A stretch of DNA of 64,000 bases, taken from NCBI RefSeq assembly GCF_900102195.1, contig NZ_FNBE01000013.1, positions 1 through 64,000 on the forward strand, written 5' to 3'. Of the stretch, positions 42,817 through 51,215 are shown one piece after another (within the stretch, counting starts at the first letter, position 1; the number at the start of each line of letters is the position of its first letter). A model generated the notes under the pieces. It saw only the letters and a list, made by a program, of their open reading frames with translations, searched no databases and was not told the DNA's origin. The stretch is from Pseudonocardia oroxyli. Lineage in GTDB: Bacteria; Actinomycetota; Actinomycetes; Mycobacteriales; Pseudonocardiaceae. The position numbers and the translations under genes were made by a program.

Positions 42817-44025
42817 TTGGAGTCTCTGGAGAACCCGGTGCGGCCGTACGCGTGGGGCTCGCGCACGGTCATCGCCGAGCTGCTGGGCGAACCCGTCCCG
42901 AGCCCGCACCCGCAGGCCGAGATGTGGTTGGGCGCCCACCCGGGCGACCCGTCGCGGCTCGCCCACGGGGCCAGCCTGCTCGAGCTGCTCGCCGCCGACC
43001 CCGAGACCCACCTCGGGACCGAGCGGGCGGCGCGCTGGTCGGGCACCCTGCCGTTCCTGTTGAAGGTCCTCGCGGCGGACGAGCCGCTGAGCCTGCAGGC
43101 CCACCCGAGCCTCGACCAGGCAAAGGAGGGCTTCGCGCGGGAGAACGCGGCGGGCATCCCGCTCGACGCGTCGCACCGCAACTACAAGGATCCCAACCAC
43201 AAGCCCGAGCTGATCTGCGCGCTCACCGAGTTCCACGCCCTCGTCGGGTTCCGGGACCCGGTGGAGACCCTGGGCCTGCTGCGGGCGCTCGACGTGCCCG
43301 AGCTCGCCGCCCACGTCGACCTGCTCGCCGCCCAGCCGGACGCCGACGGCCTGCGCGCCCTGTTCACCACCTGGATCACCCTGCCGCAGGGGATGCTCGA
43401 CGAGCTGGTCCCCGCCCTGCAGAAGGCCGCGGTCCGCCTCGCCGGGGCCGCGGACGGCTGGGCGCTCGAGGCCCGCACCGCCCTGGAGCTCTCCGAGCGC
43501 TACCCCGGTGACGCCGGCGTGCTCGCCGCCCTGCTGCTCAACCGGGTCGTGCTGCAGCCGGGACAGGCCGCCTACCTGCCCGCCGGGAACCTGCACGCCT
43601 ACCTGCAGGGCGCGGGCGTCGAGCTGATGGCGAACTCCGACAACGTGCTGCGCGGCGGGCTGACCAGCAAGCACGTGGACGTCCCGGAGCTGTTGCGGGT
43701 CCTGGACTTCGCGGCGGGCCCGCCCCCGATCCACGCCGGCACTCCGGAGGGGGAGTGGCTGCGCTACGACACCCCGGCCGAGGAGTTCCTGCTGCGCGCC
43801 TGGCACGGCGCGGACGGGCTGACGGCCCGGCTGCCGGTGCCCGCGGGCGGCCCGCGGATCCTCCTGTGCACCGCGGGCAAGGCCTGCGTGCGCTCGGGGG
43901 AGGCGGTGCTGGGACTGACGAAGGGCCGCGCCCTGTTCCTCGGCGCGGCCGAGCACGGTGTGGAGATCGAGAGTGCCGAGCCGGGCACGCAGCTGTACCT
44001 CGCGGGCGACGCGCTGTCGTCGTAG
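42817..44025 (+). CDS. manA: Mannose-6-phosphate isomerase, class I
   Basis: 402 residues. Zinc ligands are visible: Gln and His in PLSLQAHPSLDQAKEGFARE, Glu in NHKPELICALTEFHALVGFR, His in AAYLPAGNLHAYLQGAGVEL; also NSDNVLRGGLTSKHVD. It links fructose-6-phosphate to mannose-6-phosphate for GDP-mannose synthesis. TTG 42817 with GAGGGGA 6 nt upstream. Followed by a six-unit hairpin array. Confidence 0.93.
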   Translation: MESLENPVRPYAWGSRTVIAELLGEPVPSPHPQAEMWLGAHPGDPSRLAHGASLLELLAADPETHLGTERAARWSGTLPFLLKVLAADEPLSLQAHPSLDQAKEGFARENAAGIPLDASHRNYKDPNHKPELICALTEFHALVGFRDPVETLGLLRALDVPELAAHVDLLAAQPDADGLRALFTTWITLPQGMLDELVPALQKAAVRLAGAADGWALEARTALELSERYPGDAGVLAALLLNRVVLQPGQAAYLPAGNLHAYLQGAGVELMANSDNVLRGGLTSKHVDVPELLRVLDFAAGPPPIHAGTPEGEWLRYDTPAEEFLLRAWHGADGLTARLPVPAGGPRILLCTAGKACVRSGEAVLGLTKGRALFLGAAEHGVEIESAEPGTQLYLAGDALSS

Positions 44026-44039
44026 CGCTCCCGGCGGGC

Positions 44040-44236
44040 TGACGCTTGGGACGCCCAAGCGTCGCTCAGGGGTGCTTGGGCGTCCCAGGCGTCACGGCGG
44101 TGCCGGCGCGCGTGGTGCTTGGGCGTCCCAAGCGTCGCTGCGTGGTGCTTGGGCGTCCCAAGCGTCACGGCGGGCGGTGCTGACGCTTGGGCGTCCCAAG
44201 CGTCGCTGCATGGCGCTTGGGCGTCCCAAGCGTCAC
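44040..44236. repeat. Six-copy array of GCTTGGG-N3-CCCAAGC hairpins
   Basis: Units centre near 44052, 44082, 44127, 44157, 44193 and 44223. Unit 1 has perfect 10-bp arms GACGCTTGGG / CCCAAGCGTC around ACG. The others have GTGCTTGGG or GACGCTTGGG left arms around CGT and CCCAAGCGTC right arms; unit 2 has one change (CCCAGGCGTC). Right ends alternate GTCGCT and GTCAC. It occupies the gap between manA and the co-directional CDF gene; the same hairpin occurs twice at 8866-8924. Confidence 0.85.
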
Positions 44237-44295
44237 CGGGCCGCCCGCTAGTCTGCGTTCGACCACGAAACGGTGCGTGGCGGAACGGGGGAGCC

Positions 44296-45219
44296 GTGTC
44301 GGCTGGTGGTGGGACCCGGGCGATTCTCGCGGCCCTGGGGGCCAACGCGGGCATCGCGTTGGCGAAGTTCGTCGGGTACCTGGTCACCGGGTCGTCGTCC
44401 ATGCTCGCGGAGGCCGTGCACTCGGTGGCGGACACCGCCAACCAGGGTCTGCTGCTGCTCGGCGGGCGAACCGCCCGGCGTCGCGCCAACCCGGAGCACC
44501 CCTTCGGCTACGGCCGGGACCGGTACTTCTACTCGTTCGTCGTCGCGTTGTTGCTCTTCACCCTCGGCTCGGTCTTCGCGATCTACGAGGGCATCCACAA
44601 GCTGCAGGAGCCCGAGCCGCTGACCTCGCCGCTGGTCGCGGTGATCATCCTGCTGGTCGCGGTGTGCCTGGAGGGCTACTCGTTCCGCACGGCGATGCGG
44701 GAGTCGGCGCCGCTCAAGGGCGACCTGACCTGGTGGCAGTTCATCCGGCAGGCGAAGGTGCCCGAGCTGCCCGTGGTGCTGCTGGAGGACACCGGCGCGC
44801 TGATCGGCCTGGTGTTCGCGCTGGCGGGCGTCGGCCTGACCGTGCTGACCGGCGACCCGGTCTGGGACGCCGTCGGCACGCTCTGCATCGGCACCCTGCT
44901 CGGCGTCATCGCGATCATCCTGATCGTCGAGATGAAGAGCCTGCTGATCGGCGAGGGTGCCGCCGCCCCGCTGCTCTCGACGATCGTCCGCGAGCTCGAG
45001 GCGGGCGCCGCGGTGGAGCGGGTCATCCACATCAAGACCCTCTACCTGGGCCCCGAGGAGCTCATGGTCGCAGCGAAGCTCGGGTTCACGTCGGGCCTGC
45101 CGGTCGACGCCGTCGCCGCGGCGATCGACGAGGCCGAGGCCCGGGTCCGTGGTGCCGTGCCCGAGGCCCGGGTCATCTACCTCGAACCGGACCTGGATCG
45201 TTCGCGGGTCGCCTCCTGA
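44296..45219 (+). CDS. Cation diffusion facilitator (CDF) family transporter
   Basis: 307 residues. Six membrane helices; metal sites SSSMLAEAVHSVADTANQGL (HxxxD) and LPVVLLEDTGALIGLVFALA (ExxxG variant of the TM5 site), as in the ZnT9-like bacterial CDF group. Cytoplasmic C-terminal domain IHIKTLYLGPEELMVAAKLG. Exports Zn, Fe or Mn by proton antiport; metal not determinable. GTG 44296. Its 3' end overlaps the convergent Lrp gene by 47 bp, unusual here. Confidence 0.9.
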   Translation: MSAGGGTRAILAALGANAGIALAKFVGYLVTGSSSMLAEAVHSVADTANQGLLLLGGRTARRRANPEHPFGYGRDRYFYSFVVALLLFTLGSVFAIYEGIHKLQEPEPLTSPLVAVIILLVAVCLEGYSFRTAMRESAPLKGDLTWWQFIRQAKVPELPVVLLEDTGALIGLVFALAGVGLTVLTGDPVWDAVGTLCIGTLLGVIAIILIVEMKSLLIGEGAAAPLLSTIVRELEAGAAVERVIHIKTLYLGPEELMVAAKLGFTSGLPVDAVAAAIDEAEARVRGAVPEARVIYLEPDLDRSRVAS

Positions 45220-45700
45220 CCTGCTCGAAGATCAGGCTCGTCTGGGTGTTCGCGACCTCCTCGCGGGAGTTCAGCGCCACCACGAAGTCCCGCAGCGCCG
45301 CGGAGTCCGCCGCGGCCACGTTCAGCAGGTAGTCGTCGACGCCGGCGAGGAACCAGCAGGCCCGCACCTCGGGCAGCCGGGTCAGGACGTCCTCGAACTC
45401 GCGCATCCGCCGCCGCGCCGCGGCCTGCAGCCGCACCGACACCATGGCCTGCAGCGGCCGTCCGGTCGCCGCCGGGTCGACGTCCGCGTGGAAGCCGCGG
45501 ATCACGCCGCGCTCGCGCAGCGACCGCACCCGGGTCAGGCAGGTCGAGGGGGCCACCCCGACCCGCTCGGCCAGCGCGTTGTTCGGAATGCGTGCGTCGA
45601 GCTCCAGCTCGCGCAGGATCGCCCGGTCCACGGGGTCGAGCCGCACATCGTTCGGTGAGGCGGCCCGTCGCACCGTGCTCGCTGACGATTCTTCCGACAT
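45173..45700 (-). CDS. Lrp/AsnC-family regulator (AldR-like)
   Basis: 175 residues. HTH: LDPVDRAILRELELDARIPN, NALAERVGVAPSTCLTRVRS, LRERGVIRGFHADVDPAATG. RAM ligand domain: MREFEDVLTRLPEVRACWFL, AGVDDYLLNVAAADSAALRD. Divergent from ald with a 98-bp gap, as AldR is in mycobacteria, where it senses alanine and controls alanine dehydrogenase. ATG 45698-45700. Confidence 0.9.
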   Translation of the reverse strand: MSEESSASTVRRAASPNDVRLDPVDRAILRELELDARIPNNALAERVGVAPSTCLTRVRSLRERGVIRGFHADVDPAATGRPLQAMVSVRLQAAARRRMREFEDVLTRLPEVRACWFLAGVDDYLLNVAAADSAALRDFVVALNSREEVANTQTSLIFEQVRRRPANDPGPVRGR

Positions 45701-45798
45701 GCTGTCAGGCTACAGAATCTTCCACCGTTCAGTTCTCGTCCTGGCGACTTTTCTTCGATACTGGTGTCCGGCATCGACGGATCGGGAAGGACATGGGC

Positions 45799-46917
45799 AT
45801 GCGGATCGGCGTACCGGCAGAGGTCAAGGACAACGAGTTCCGGGTGGCCCTGACCCCCGCGGGCGTGCACGAGCTGACCCGCCGCGGCCACGAGGTGGTC
45901 GTCGAGCAGAGCGCGGGCCTGGGGTCCTCGATCACCGACGACGAGTTCAAGACCGCGGGCGCCGAGCTGCGCGCGAGCGCGGACGAGGTGTGGGAGGCCG
46001 CGGAGCTGCTGCTCAAGGTCAAGGAGCCGGTCGAGTCCGAGTACCACCGGCTGCGCCCCGACCTCACCCTGTTCACCTACCTGCACCTGGCCGCCTCCCG
46101 CGCCTGCACCGACGCGCTGCTGGCGGCGGGCACCACGGCGGTCGCCTACGAGACCGTGCGCACCGCCGACGGCCGCCTCCCGCTGCTCGCCCCGATGAGC
46201 GAGGTCGCCGGGCGGCTCGCCCCGCAGGTCGGCGCCTACCACCTGATGAGCGCGCAGGGCGGTCGCGGCGTGCTGATGGGCGGCGTCCCCGGGGCGCCGC
46301 GCGCGCACGTCGTCGTCCTCGGGGCCGGGGTCTCCGGCTCGCACGCCGTGCAGATCGCCGTCGGGATGGGCGCCCGGGTCACCGTGCTGGACCTGAACGT
46401 CGACGCCCTGCGCCGGATCGACGCGCAGTACCAGGGCCGGGTCGAGACCGTGCACTCCACCGCGTACGCGGTCGAGAAGGCGGTGCTGGACGCGGACCTC
46501 GTCATCGGCGCCGTGCTCGTGCCCGGGGCGAAGGCCCCGACCCTGGTGTCGAACGAGCTCGTCGGGCGGATGAAGCCCGGCGCGGTGCTCGTCGACATCG
46601 CGGTGGACCAGGGCGGCTGCTTCGCCGACACCCGCCCCACCACCCACGCCGAGCCCACGTTCCGGGTGCACGACACGGTCTTCTACTGCGTCGCCAACAT
46701 GCCCGGCGCCGTCCCGCACACCTCCACCCACGCGCTGGCCGCGGTCACGCTGCCGTACGCGATCGCGTTGGCGGACAAGGGGTGGAAGCAGGCCCTGCGC
46801 GACGACGCGGCGGTGGCGGGCGGGCTCAACACCTGGGCGGGCGTGCTGACGAACGCCGAGGTCGCGGCCGCGCACGGACTGGAGTCCCGGACCGTCGAGT
46901 CCGTCCTGACCGCCTGA
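45799..46917 (+). CDS. ald: Alanine dehydrogenase
   Basis: 372 residues, matching the standard length. MRIGVPAEVKDNEFRVALTP, KVKEPVESEYHRLRPDLTLF, FTYLHLAASRACTDALLAAG, NAD-binding VVVLGAGVSGSHAVQIAVGM, ADLVIGAVLVPGAKAPTLVS, VDIAVDQGGCFADTRPTTHA. It reversibly deaminates L-alanine to pyruvate with NAD, and contributes to redox balance. ATG 45799 chosen because GGAAGG is 8 nt away; ATG 45793 is too close. Ends at a 40-bp palindrome. Confidence 0.95.
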   Translation: MRIGVPAEVKDNEFRVALTPAGVHELTRRGHEVVVEQSAGLGSSITDDEFKTAGAELRASADEVWEAAELLLKVKEPVESEYHRLRPDLTLFTYLHLAASRACTDALLAAGTTAVAYETVRTADGRLPLLAPMSEVAGRLAPQVGAYHLMSAQGGRGVLMGGVPGAPRAHVVVLGAGVSGSHAVQIAVGMGARVTVLDLNVDALRRIDAQYQGRVETVHSTAYAVEKAVLDADLVIGAVLVPGAKAPTLVSNELVGRMKPGAVLVDIAVDQGGCFADTRPTTHAEPTFRVHDTVFYCVANMPGAVPHTSTHALAAVTLPYAIALADKGWKQALRDDAAVAGGLNTWAGVLTNAEVAAAHGLESRTVESVLTA

Positions 46918-46920
46918 CCC

Positions 46921-46960
46921 GTGAGCGGCGATCGTCGCCAGGGCGACGATCGCCGCTCAC
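46921..46960. terminator. Perfect 19-bp palindromic repeat between convergent ald and pncA
   Basis: Arms GTGAGCGGCGATCGTCGCC (46921-46939) and its complement (46942-46960) around the dinucleotide AG. Three bases after the ald stop and 8 bp before the pncA stop. Same sequence as 60826-60865; imperfect copy at 9186-9225. Probable bidirectional terminator. Confidence 0.75.
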
Positions 46961-46968
46961 GACGGCGG

Positions 46969-47517
46969 TCAGGCCAGGACGACGCCGACCTCGCGCATCT
47001 CCTTGAGCGTGCGTTCGGTGGACTCGGGGGCCACGCCCGCGCACAGGTCCGGCAGGAGCCGGGTGCGCAGGCCGGCGCCGAGGGCGTCGAGCGCGGTGGC
47101 GCGCACGCAGTAGTCGGTGGCGATACCGACGACGTCCACGGCGTCGATCCCCTTGTGCTGCAGCCACTCCCGCAGTGCGACGTGCCCCGGCTCCGCGCCC
47201 TGGAACCCCGAGTACGCCGCGGTGAACTGCCCCTTGTCGAACACCGCCTCGATGCGCGCGACGTCCAGCGCCGGGTGGAAGCTCGCCCCCGGGGTGTCCG
47301 CGACGCAGTGCACCGGCCAGCTGTGGACGAAGTCCGGGGTGTCGCTGAAGTGGTCGCCCGGGTCGATGTGGAAGTCCCGGGTCGCGACGACGGCGGCGTA
47401 CTCGCCGCTGCGCGCCTGCTCCGACGCGGCGGCGGCCACCGCGGCGCCCCCGGCGACGGCGAGCGAGCCGCCCTCGCAGAAGTCGTTCTGCACGTCGACG
47501 ATGATCAGCGCGCGCAT
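46969..47517 (-). CDS. pncA: Nicotinamidase/pyrazinamidase
   Basis: 182 residues, isochorismatase-like hydrolase. Catalytic triad D8 (IIVDVQNDFCEGGSL), K95 (AVFDKGQFTAAYSGF) and C137 (GIATDYCVRATALDALGAG); metal ligands D48, H50, H56 with H70 following. It converts nicotinamide to nicotinate for NAD salvage. ATG 47515-47517 overlaps the stop of pncB (ATGA), forming a two-gene salvage operon pncB-pncA with the product of PncA being the substrate of PncB. Confidence 0.94.
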   Translation of the reverse strand: MRALIIVDVQNDFCEGGSLAVAGGAAVAAAASEQARSGEYAAVVATRDFHIDPGDHFSDTPDFVHSWPVHCVADTPGASFHPALDVARIEAVFDKGQFTAAYSGFQGAEPGHVALREWLQHKGIDAVDVVGIATDYCVRATALDALGAGLRTRLLPDLCAGVAPESTERTLKEMREVGVVLA

Positions 47518-48806
47518 CAGGCCTCCGTCGGGAAGACGGTCGGGATCGCGGGCTCGCCCCGGGAGAGCTTGAGGCCCTCCCACGGCACCGACACCAGCGC
47601 CTGGCGCAGCCGCTCGCGGCCCTGGGCCAGCGTGGGGACGTCCGGCACGACGTCACCGCCGCGGACCAGCGGGATCGGGAGCACCCGGTCGTGCGGGCCG
47701 ACCTGCGGCGCGATCGTCACCGGGTGCACCACCTCCTCGACGGCGGTCCCGGTGGGCTTGTGCCTGCGCAGCGCCGACTTGCGCCCGCCGCGGGACTCCT
47801 TGCTCGACGACCGCTTCGCCACCGGGCGCCCGTCCACCTCGACGAGCTTGTAGACCATCCCCGCGGTCGGGGCGCCGGACCCGGTGACCACGCTCGTGCC
47901 CACGCCGTAGGAGTCCACCGGCTCGGCCCGCAGGCTCGCGATCGCGTACTCGTCCAGGTCGCCGGACAGGACGATCCGCGTGTTCGTCGCGCCGAGGGAG
48001 TCCAGCTGCTCGCGGGCCTGGTGGGCCATCACCCCGAGGTCGCCGGAGTCGATCCGGATCGCGCCCAGCTCCGGGCCCGCCGCCTCGACGGCCAACTCGA
48101 TGCCGCGGTGGATGTCGTAGGTGTCGACGAGCAGCGTCGTGTCCGTGCCCAGGGCCTCGACCTGGGCTCGGAAGGCGCCCAGCTCGTCGTCGTGCAGGAG
48201 GATCCAGGCGTGCGCGGCGGTGCCCGCGGCCGGGACGCCGTAGCGGCGGGCGGCCTCGAGGTTCGACGTCGTCGCGAAGCCCGCCAGGTAGGACGCGCGG
48301 GCGCTCGCGACGGCCGCCTGCTCGTGGGTGCGGCGGCTGCCCATCTCGATGATGGGTCGGCTGCCCGCGGCGGTGACCATCCGCGCGGCGGCGCTCGCGA
48401 TGGCGCTGTCGTGGTTGAGGATGCTCAGGAAGAGCGTCTCCAGCACGCAGGCGTCGGCGAACGTGCCGGTGACGGTCAGGATCGGGGAGCCGGGGAAGTA
48501 GAGCTCGCCCTCCGGGTAGCCGTCGATGTCGCCGGAGAACCGGTAGCCGGAGAGCCACTTCAGCATCCGCTCGTCGAGCCCGCCCTCGAGACTCGCCAGC
48601 TCCGCGTCCCCGAACCGGAAGTCCTGCAAGGACTCCAGCACCCGGCCGGTCCCGGCGACGACGCCGTACCGGCGCCCGTCGGGCAGCCTGCGGGCGAAGA
48701 GCTCGAAGGTGCACCGGCGGTCCGCGGTGCCGTCCGCGAGCGCTGCCGCGACCATGGTCAGCTCGTACATGTCGGTGAGGAGCGCGGTGCTCCCGTTGCC
48801 GCTCAT
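47517..48806 (-). CDS. pncB: Nicotinate phosphoribosyltransferase
   Basis: 429 residues. STALLTDMYELTMVAAALAD, ASAAARMVTAAGSRPIIEMG, GSRRTHEQAAVASARASYLA, LLVDTYDIHRGIELAVEAAG, RIDSGDLGVMAHQAREQLDS, YGVGTSVVTGSGAPTAGMVY. It joins nicotinate to PRPP with ATP. Matches Rv1330c (pncB1), which likewise lies divergent from clpS. ATG 48804-48806. Confidence 0.95.
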   Translation of the reverse strand: MSGNGSTALLTDMYELTMVAAALADGTADRRCTFELFARRLPDGRRYGVVAGTGRVLESLQDFRFGDAELASLEGGLDERMLKWLSGYRFSGDIDGYPEGELYFPGSPILTVTGTFADACVLETLFLSILNHDSAIASAAARMVTAAGSRPIIEMGSRRTHEQAAVASARASYLAGFATTSNLEAARRYGVPAAGTAAHAWILLHDDELGAFRAQVEALGTDTTLLVDTYDIHRGIELAVEAAGPELGAIRIDSGDLGVMAHQAREQLDSLGATNTRIVLSGDLDEYAIASLRAEPVDSYGVGTSVVTGSGAPTAGMVYKLVEVDGRPVAKRSSSKESRGGRKSALRRHKPTGTAVEEVVHPVTIAPQVGPHDRVLPIPLVRGGDVVPDVPTLAQGRERLRQALVSVPWEGLKLSRGEPAIPTVFPTEA

Positions 48807-48861
48807 GCCGGGAGCCTATGCGGCGTTCTGGGCGGATGGGTGAGCGTGTCACCATGGAGAC

Positions 48862-49158
48862 ATGTCCGCGCCGTTGAGCTCGCCCACCACCCAGGTGGAC
48901 CCCGACCTGGACGAGGACGTCGCCGGAGACACGCCGTGGCAGGCGGTCGTGTGGAACGACCCGGTGAACCTCATGTCGTACGTCACCTACGTGCTGCAGA
49001 AGGTGTTCGGGTACCCGGAGCCGAAGGCCACCGCGCTGATGCTCGATGTGCATCACAAGGGCAAGGCCGCCGTCTCCGCCGGGGACAAGGACAAGATCGA
49101 GACCGACGTCGCCAAGCTCCACGCCGCGGGGCTCTGGGCGACCATGCAGCGCACGTGA
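48862..49158 (+). CDS. clpS: ATP-dependent Clp protease adaptor ClpS
   Basis: 98 residues. Core [60 protein letters not shown]; the DPVNLM and VHHKGKA motifs bind ClpC/ClpA N-domains and N-degron residues. It delivers proteins with N-terminal destabilising residues to Clp. ATG 48862 with ATGGAGAC upstream; the stop overlaps the DUF2017 start. Confidence 0.95.
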   Translation: MSAPLSSPTTQVDPDLDEDVAGDTPWQAVVWNDPVNLMSYVTYVLQKVFGYPEPKATALMLDVHHKGKAAVSAGDKDKIETDVAKLHAAGLWATMQRT

Positions 49159-49706
49159 ACGGCTGGAAGAAGGCTGGACGCGGAGCGCGCGTGCGGCTCG
49201 TCGCCACGATGGAGGAGCAGGAGGCGTCCGTCCTGCGCGGGCTGGTCGGCGAGGTCGTCCAGATGCTCGACGGGCGCGAGGCCGAGTCCCCCGCGGACGA
49301 GCTGGCCGAGCTCACCGGCATGCGCACCGGGCCGTCGAAGCGCCCCGAGGACCGGGTCCTCGCCCGGCTGCTGCCGGACTTCACGATGGAGGACGCGGAC
49401 CTCGCCGCCGGCCTGCGTTCGCTGCACGAGCCGTCGCTGATCGAGGCCAAGCGGGACGCGGCCACCACGGTGCTGCGCGGGCTGCCCCCGCGGGGCGGGC
49501 GGGTCGAGCTGTCGGTCGAGGAGGCGGACGTCTGGCTCGCCGCCCTCAACGACGTCCGGTTGGCGCTGGGCACGGCCCTCGACGTCTCCGAGGAGACCCC
49601 CGACTCCTTCCCCGAGGACGACCCGAGAGGGCCGCACCTGGGCGTCTACCACTGGCTCACCTTCGTGCAGGACTCGCTGGTCCAGGCCCGGCTCTCCCTG
49701 CTCTGA
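49155..49706 (+). CDS. DUF2017 protein
   Basis: 183 residues, the actinobacterial family that always follows clpS (Rv1332 type): [80 protein letters not shown]. Cytoplasmic, function unknown. GTG 49155 coupled to clpS. The last ~15 bases (CCCTGCTCTGA type) reappear at 50768-50783, at the start of the duplicated cassette. Confidence 0.9.
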   Translation: MNGWKKAGRGARVRLVATMEEQEASVLRGLVGEVVQMLDGREAESPADELAELTGMRTGPSKRPEDRVLARLLPDFTMEDADLAAGLRSLHEPSLIEAKRDAATTVLRGLPPRGGRVELSVEEADVWLAALNDVRLALGTALDVSEETPDSFPEDDPRGPHLGVYHWLTFVQDSLVQARLSLL

Positions 49707-49919
49707 TTCGCGATCGCGAACGGTGTGGGGCTTTTCCTTCCCCGTTCGCTGGGCCGCTGAGATCATCGGGCGCATGACCGCGCCGAACGTGGGCTACGCC
49801 CGCCTGCTGGACCACGCGCAGGAGGGCTATGTCCCGGTACTCACGGGCCGTGCTCTCGCGATCGACGTGGAGCGGGCGCGGGAGGTGGTGGGGAGGTTGG
49901 AGGCTGTGGCGGACGAGGT
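49690..49919 (+). repeat. Direct repeat copy 1: promoter region and first 49 codons of the PE-like gene
   Basis: The segment from about 49690 to 49919 is nearly identical to 50769-50998 (offset 1079 bp). It includes the end of DUF2017, the palindrome TTCGCGATCGCGAA (49708-49721), GGTGTGGGGCTTTTCCTTCC, and the first 49 codons of the PE-like gene. Only scattered silent changes are seen (for example GGCTAT/GGGTAT, GGCCGT/GGTCGC). Similarity stops abruptly after GACGAGGTG. Confidence 0.85.
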
Positions 49920-50136
49920 GGGGGAGCTGCACCGTCAGCTCTCGGCAGTGCGGATCGAGCCGCCAGCCAACGACGACGTGAGCCGCAATGCTGCTGTCCA
50001 GAGTGCTCGAATGGTGACGGCTGGTCGCTCCTATCTGAGCGCGTGGCACCAGGACATCGTGACATCGATACGGGCGCTCAAACAGCAGATCGACGACTAT
50101 GTCGCCGCAGACCGCGGAAACGCCGCTCGAGCATGA
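49774..50136 (+). CDS. PE-like small secreted protein, copy 1 (candidate type VII secretion substrate)
   Basis: 120 residues, all helical. N-terminal 49 residues (MTAPNVGYARLLDHAQEGYV, TGRALAIDVERAREVVGRLE) are identical to copy 2. Then PPANDDVSRNAAVQSARMVT resembles the PxADEVSxxAA core of PE domains, and the C-terminus has Y109-x3-D113 in DDYVAADR, the YxxxD/E type VII export motif. No signal peptide. ATG 49774; stop overlaps the following DUF3558 lipoprotein gene as ATGA. The 3' half has lower GC than the core genes. No ESX machinery in the window, so export is inferred. Confidence 0.65.
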   Translation: MTAPNVGYARLLDHAQEGYVPVLTGRALAIDVERAREVVGRLEAVADEVGELHRQLSAVRIEPPANDDVSRNAAVQSARMVTAGRSYLSAWHQDIVTSIRALKQQIDDYVAADRGNAARA

Positions 50137-50693
50137 TCGTGCTGGTCAGACATCTCTTGTTGTTCGCTGTTCTCCTCGTCACCATCACTGCATGTTCCCC
50201 TGTGGGTGAGCAGAAAGTCGCCTCGTCCGCTGACCCGACTTCGACTCCGTCGCGACAGGTCTCCAATCCGCTTGACGCTCACGGCGTGGCCGCCTGTGAT
50301 CTCCTTGGTCCTGCGGCACTTCAACAGGCAGGCATGGAGCCGGGCTCGGCAACCGACACCTCGAGTGCATCTGCAACGGGATGTCTATGGCGCTCAAGTG
50401 ACCACGCGGAGACTCTGGAGTTCGTGCTGAACCTGGGCATGCCGGTAGAGGTCATGGATGCGTCGGTCGGTGTTGTTCCCGACTACGTGGCGGGAGAGCT
50501 CCGCGGATTTCCGTCGGTTCGTGAGGGTGCGATCGACTCATCCATCTGCACTATATACGTCGCTATCGCATCGACCCAAGTCTTCTCCACGGAAGTCAGT
50601 TCGCGTGCCGAAAGCTCAAGTCTCGCAGCGTGTGATCGAGCCGAGCTGGCTGCCCTCGCAGTGCTCGACGCGCTCGCGGTGCGGTCGCGGTAG
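50133..50693 (+). CDS. DUF3558-family lipoprotein, copy 1
   Basis: 186 residues. Lipoprotein signal: hydrophobic stretch LLLFAVLLVTITAC with the lipobox ITAC (C21). Mature part starts with a Ser/Thr/Pro linker, then DAHGVAACDLLGPAALQQAG and CLWRSSDHAETLEFVLNLGM and DSSICTIYVAIASTQ, the spaced Cys and SCxW-like pattern of DUF3558. These lipoproteins are common beside PE/WXG-like genes in Pseudonocardiaceae; function unknown. ATG 50133 coupled to the PE-like gene. The stop TAG (50691-50693) lies in a CGCGGTAGCGAACGG sequence related to the cassette-end palindrome. Clearly lower GC than neighbours. Confidence 0.7.
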   Translation: MIVLVRHLLLFAVLLVTITACSPVGEQKVASSADPTSTPSRQVSNPLDAHGVAACDLLGPAALQQAGMEPGSATDTSSASATGCLWRSSDHAETLEFVLNLGMPVEVMDASVGVVPDYVAGELRGFPSVREGAIDSSICTIYVAIASTQVFSTEVSSRAESSSLAACDRAELAALAVLDALAVRSR

Positions 50694-50768
50694 CGAACGG
50701 CTTCTCTCGCCGTCCGCGGGTGATTGGGCGTGCCTGGCCAGGCACGGGGTGCCTGCAGGCCCGGGCTC

Positions 50769-50998
50769 GGCTGCCCCTGCTCTGATTCGCGATCGCGAAC
50801 GGTGTGGGGCTTTTCCTTCCCCGTTCGGTGGGCCGCTGAGATCATCGGGCGCATGACCGCGCCGAACGTGGGCTACGCCCGCCTGCTGGACCACGCGCAG
50901 GAGGGGTATGTCCCGGTACTGACGGGTCGCGCTCTCGCGATCGACGTGGAGCGGGCGCGGGAGGTGGTGGGGAGGTTGGAGGCTGTGGCGGACGAGGT
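50769..50998 (+). repeat. Direct repeat copy 2: promoter region and first 49 codons of the second PE-like gene
   Basis: Near-identical partner of 49690-49919. It starts with a remnant of the DUF2017 3' end (CCCTGCTCTGA) now outside any gene, which shows that copy 2 derives from copy 1 by tandem duplication or unequal recombination, and repeats the palindrome TTCGCGATCGCGAA (50784-50797) and the PE-like 5' end. Confidence 0.85.
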
Positions 50999-51215
50999 GT
51001 TTCGTCTTGGGCAGAGCCTCGGCGTGGTCCGCGTTACTCCGCCGGGTGCCGACGAGGTCAGCAAGAACGCTGCCCAGCAGTCTGATCGGATGGTGATGGC
51101 AGGGAGGGAGTACTTGCGCTCCTGGTATGAGAGCCTCGTTGCTGCGTCGAACGCGCTGCGTCAGCAAATCGACGACTACGCGCGCGTGGACGAGCAGAAC
51201 GATTCGCGAGCGTGA
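50853..51215 (+). CDS. PE-like small secreted protein, copy 2
   Basis: 120 residues, same length as copy 1. Residues 1-49 are identical; residues 50-120 have diverged strongly while keeping the pattern: VTPPGADEVSKNAAQQSDRM matches the PE-domain ADEVS core better than copy 1, then MAGREYLRSWYESLVAASNA and Y109-x3-D113 in DDYARVDEQ. A conserved N-terminus with a changed C-terminus suggests recombination or diversifying selection. GTGA overlap with the second DUF3558 gene. Likely type VII substrate or heterodimer partner of the PPE-like protein downstream (inference). Confidence 0.65.
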   Translation: MTAPNVGYARLLDHAQEGYVPVLTGRALAIDVERAREVVGRLEAVADEVFRLGQSLGVVRVTPPGADEVSKNAAQQSDRMVMAGREYLRSWYESLVAASNALRQQIDDYARVDEQNDSRA

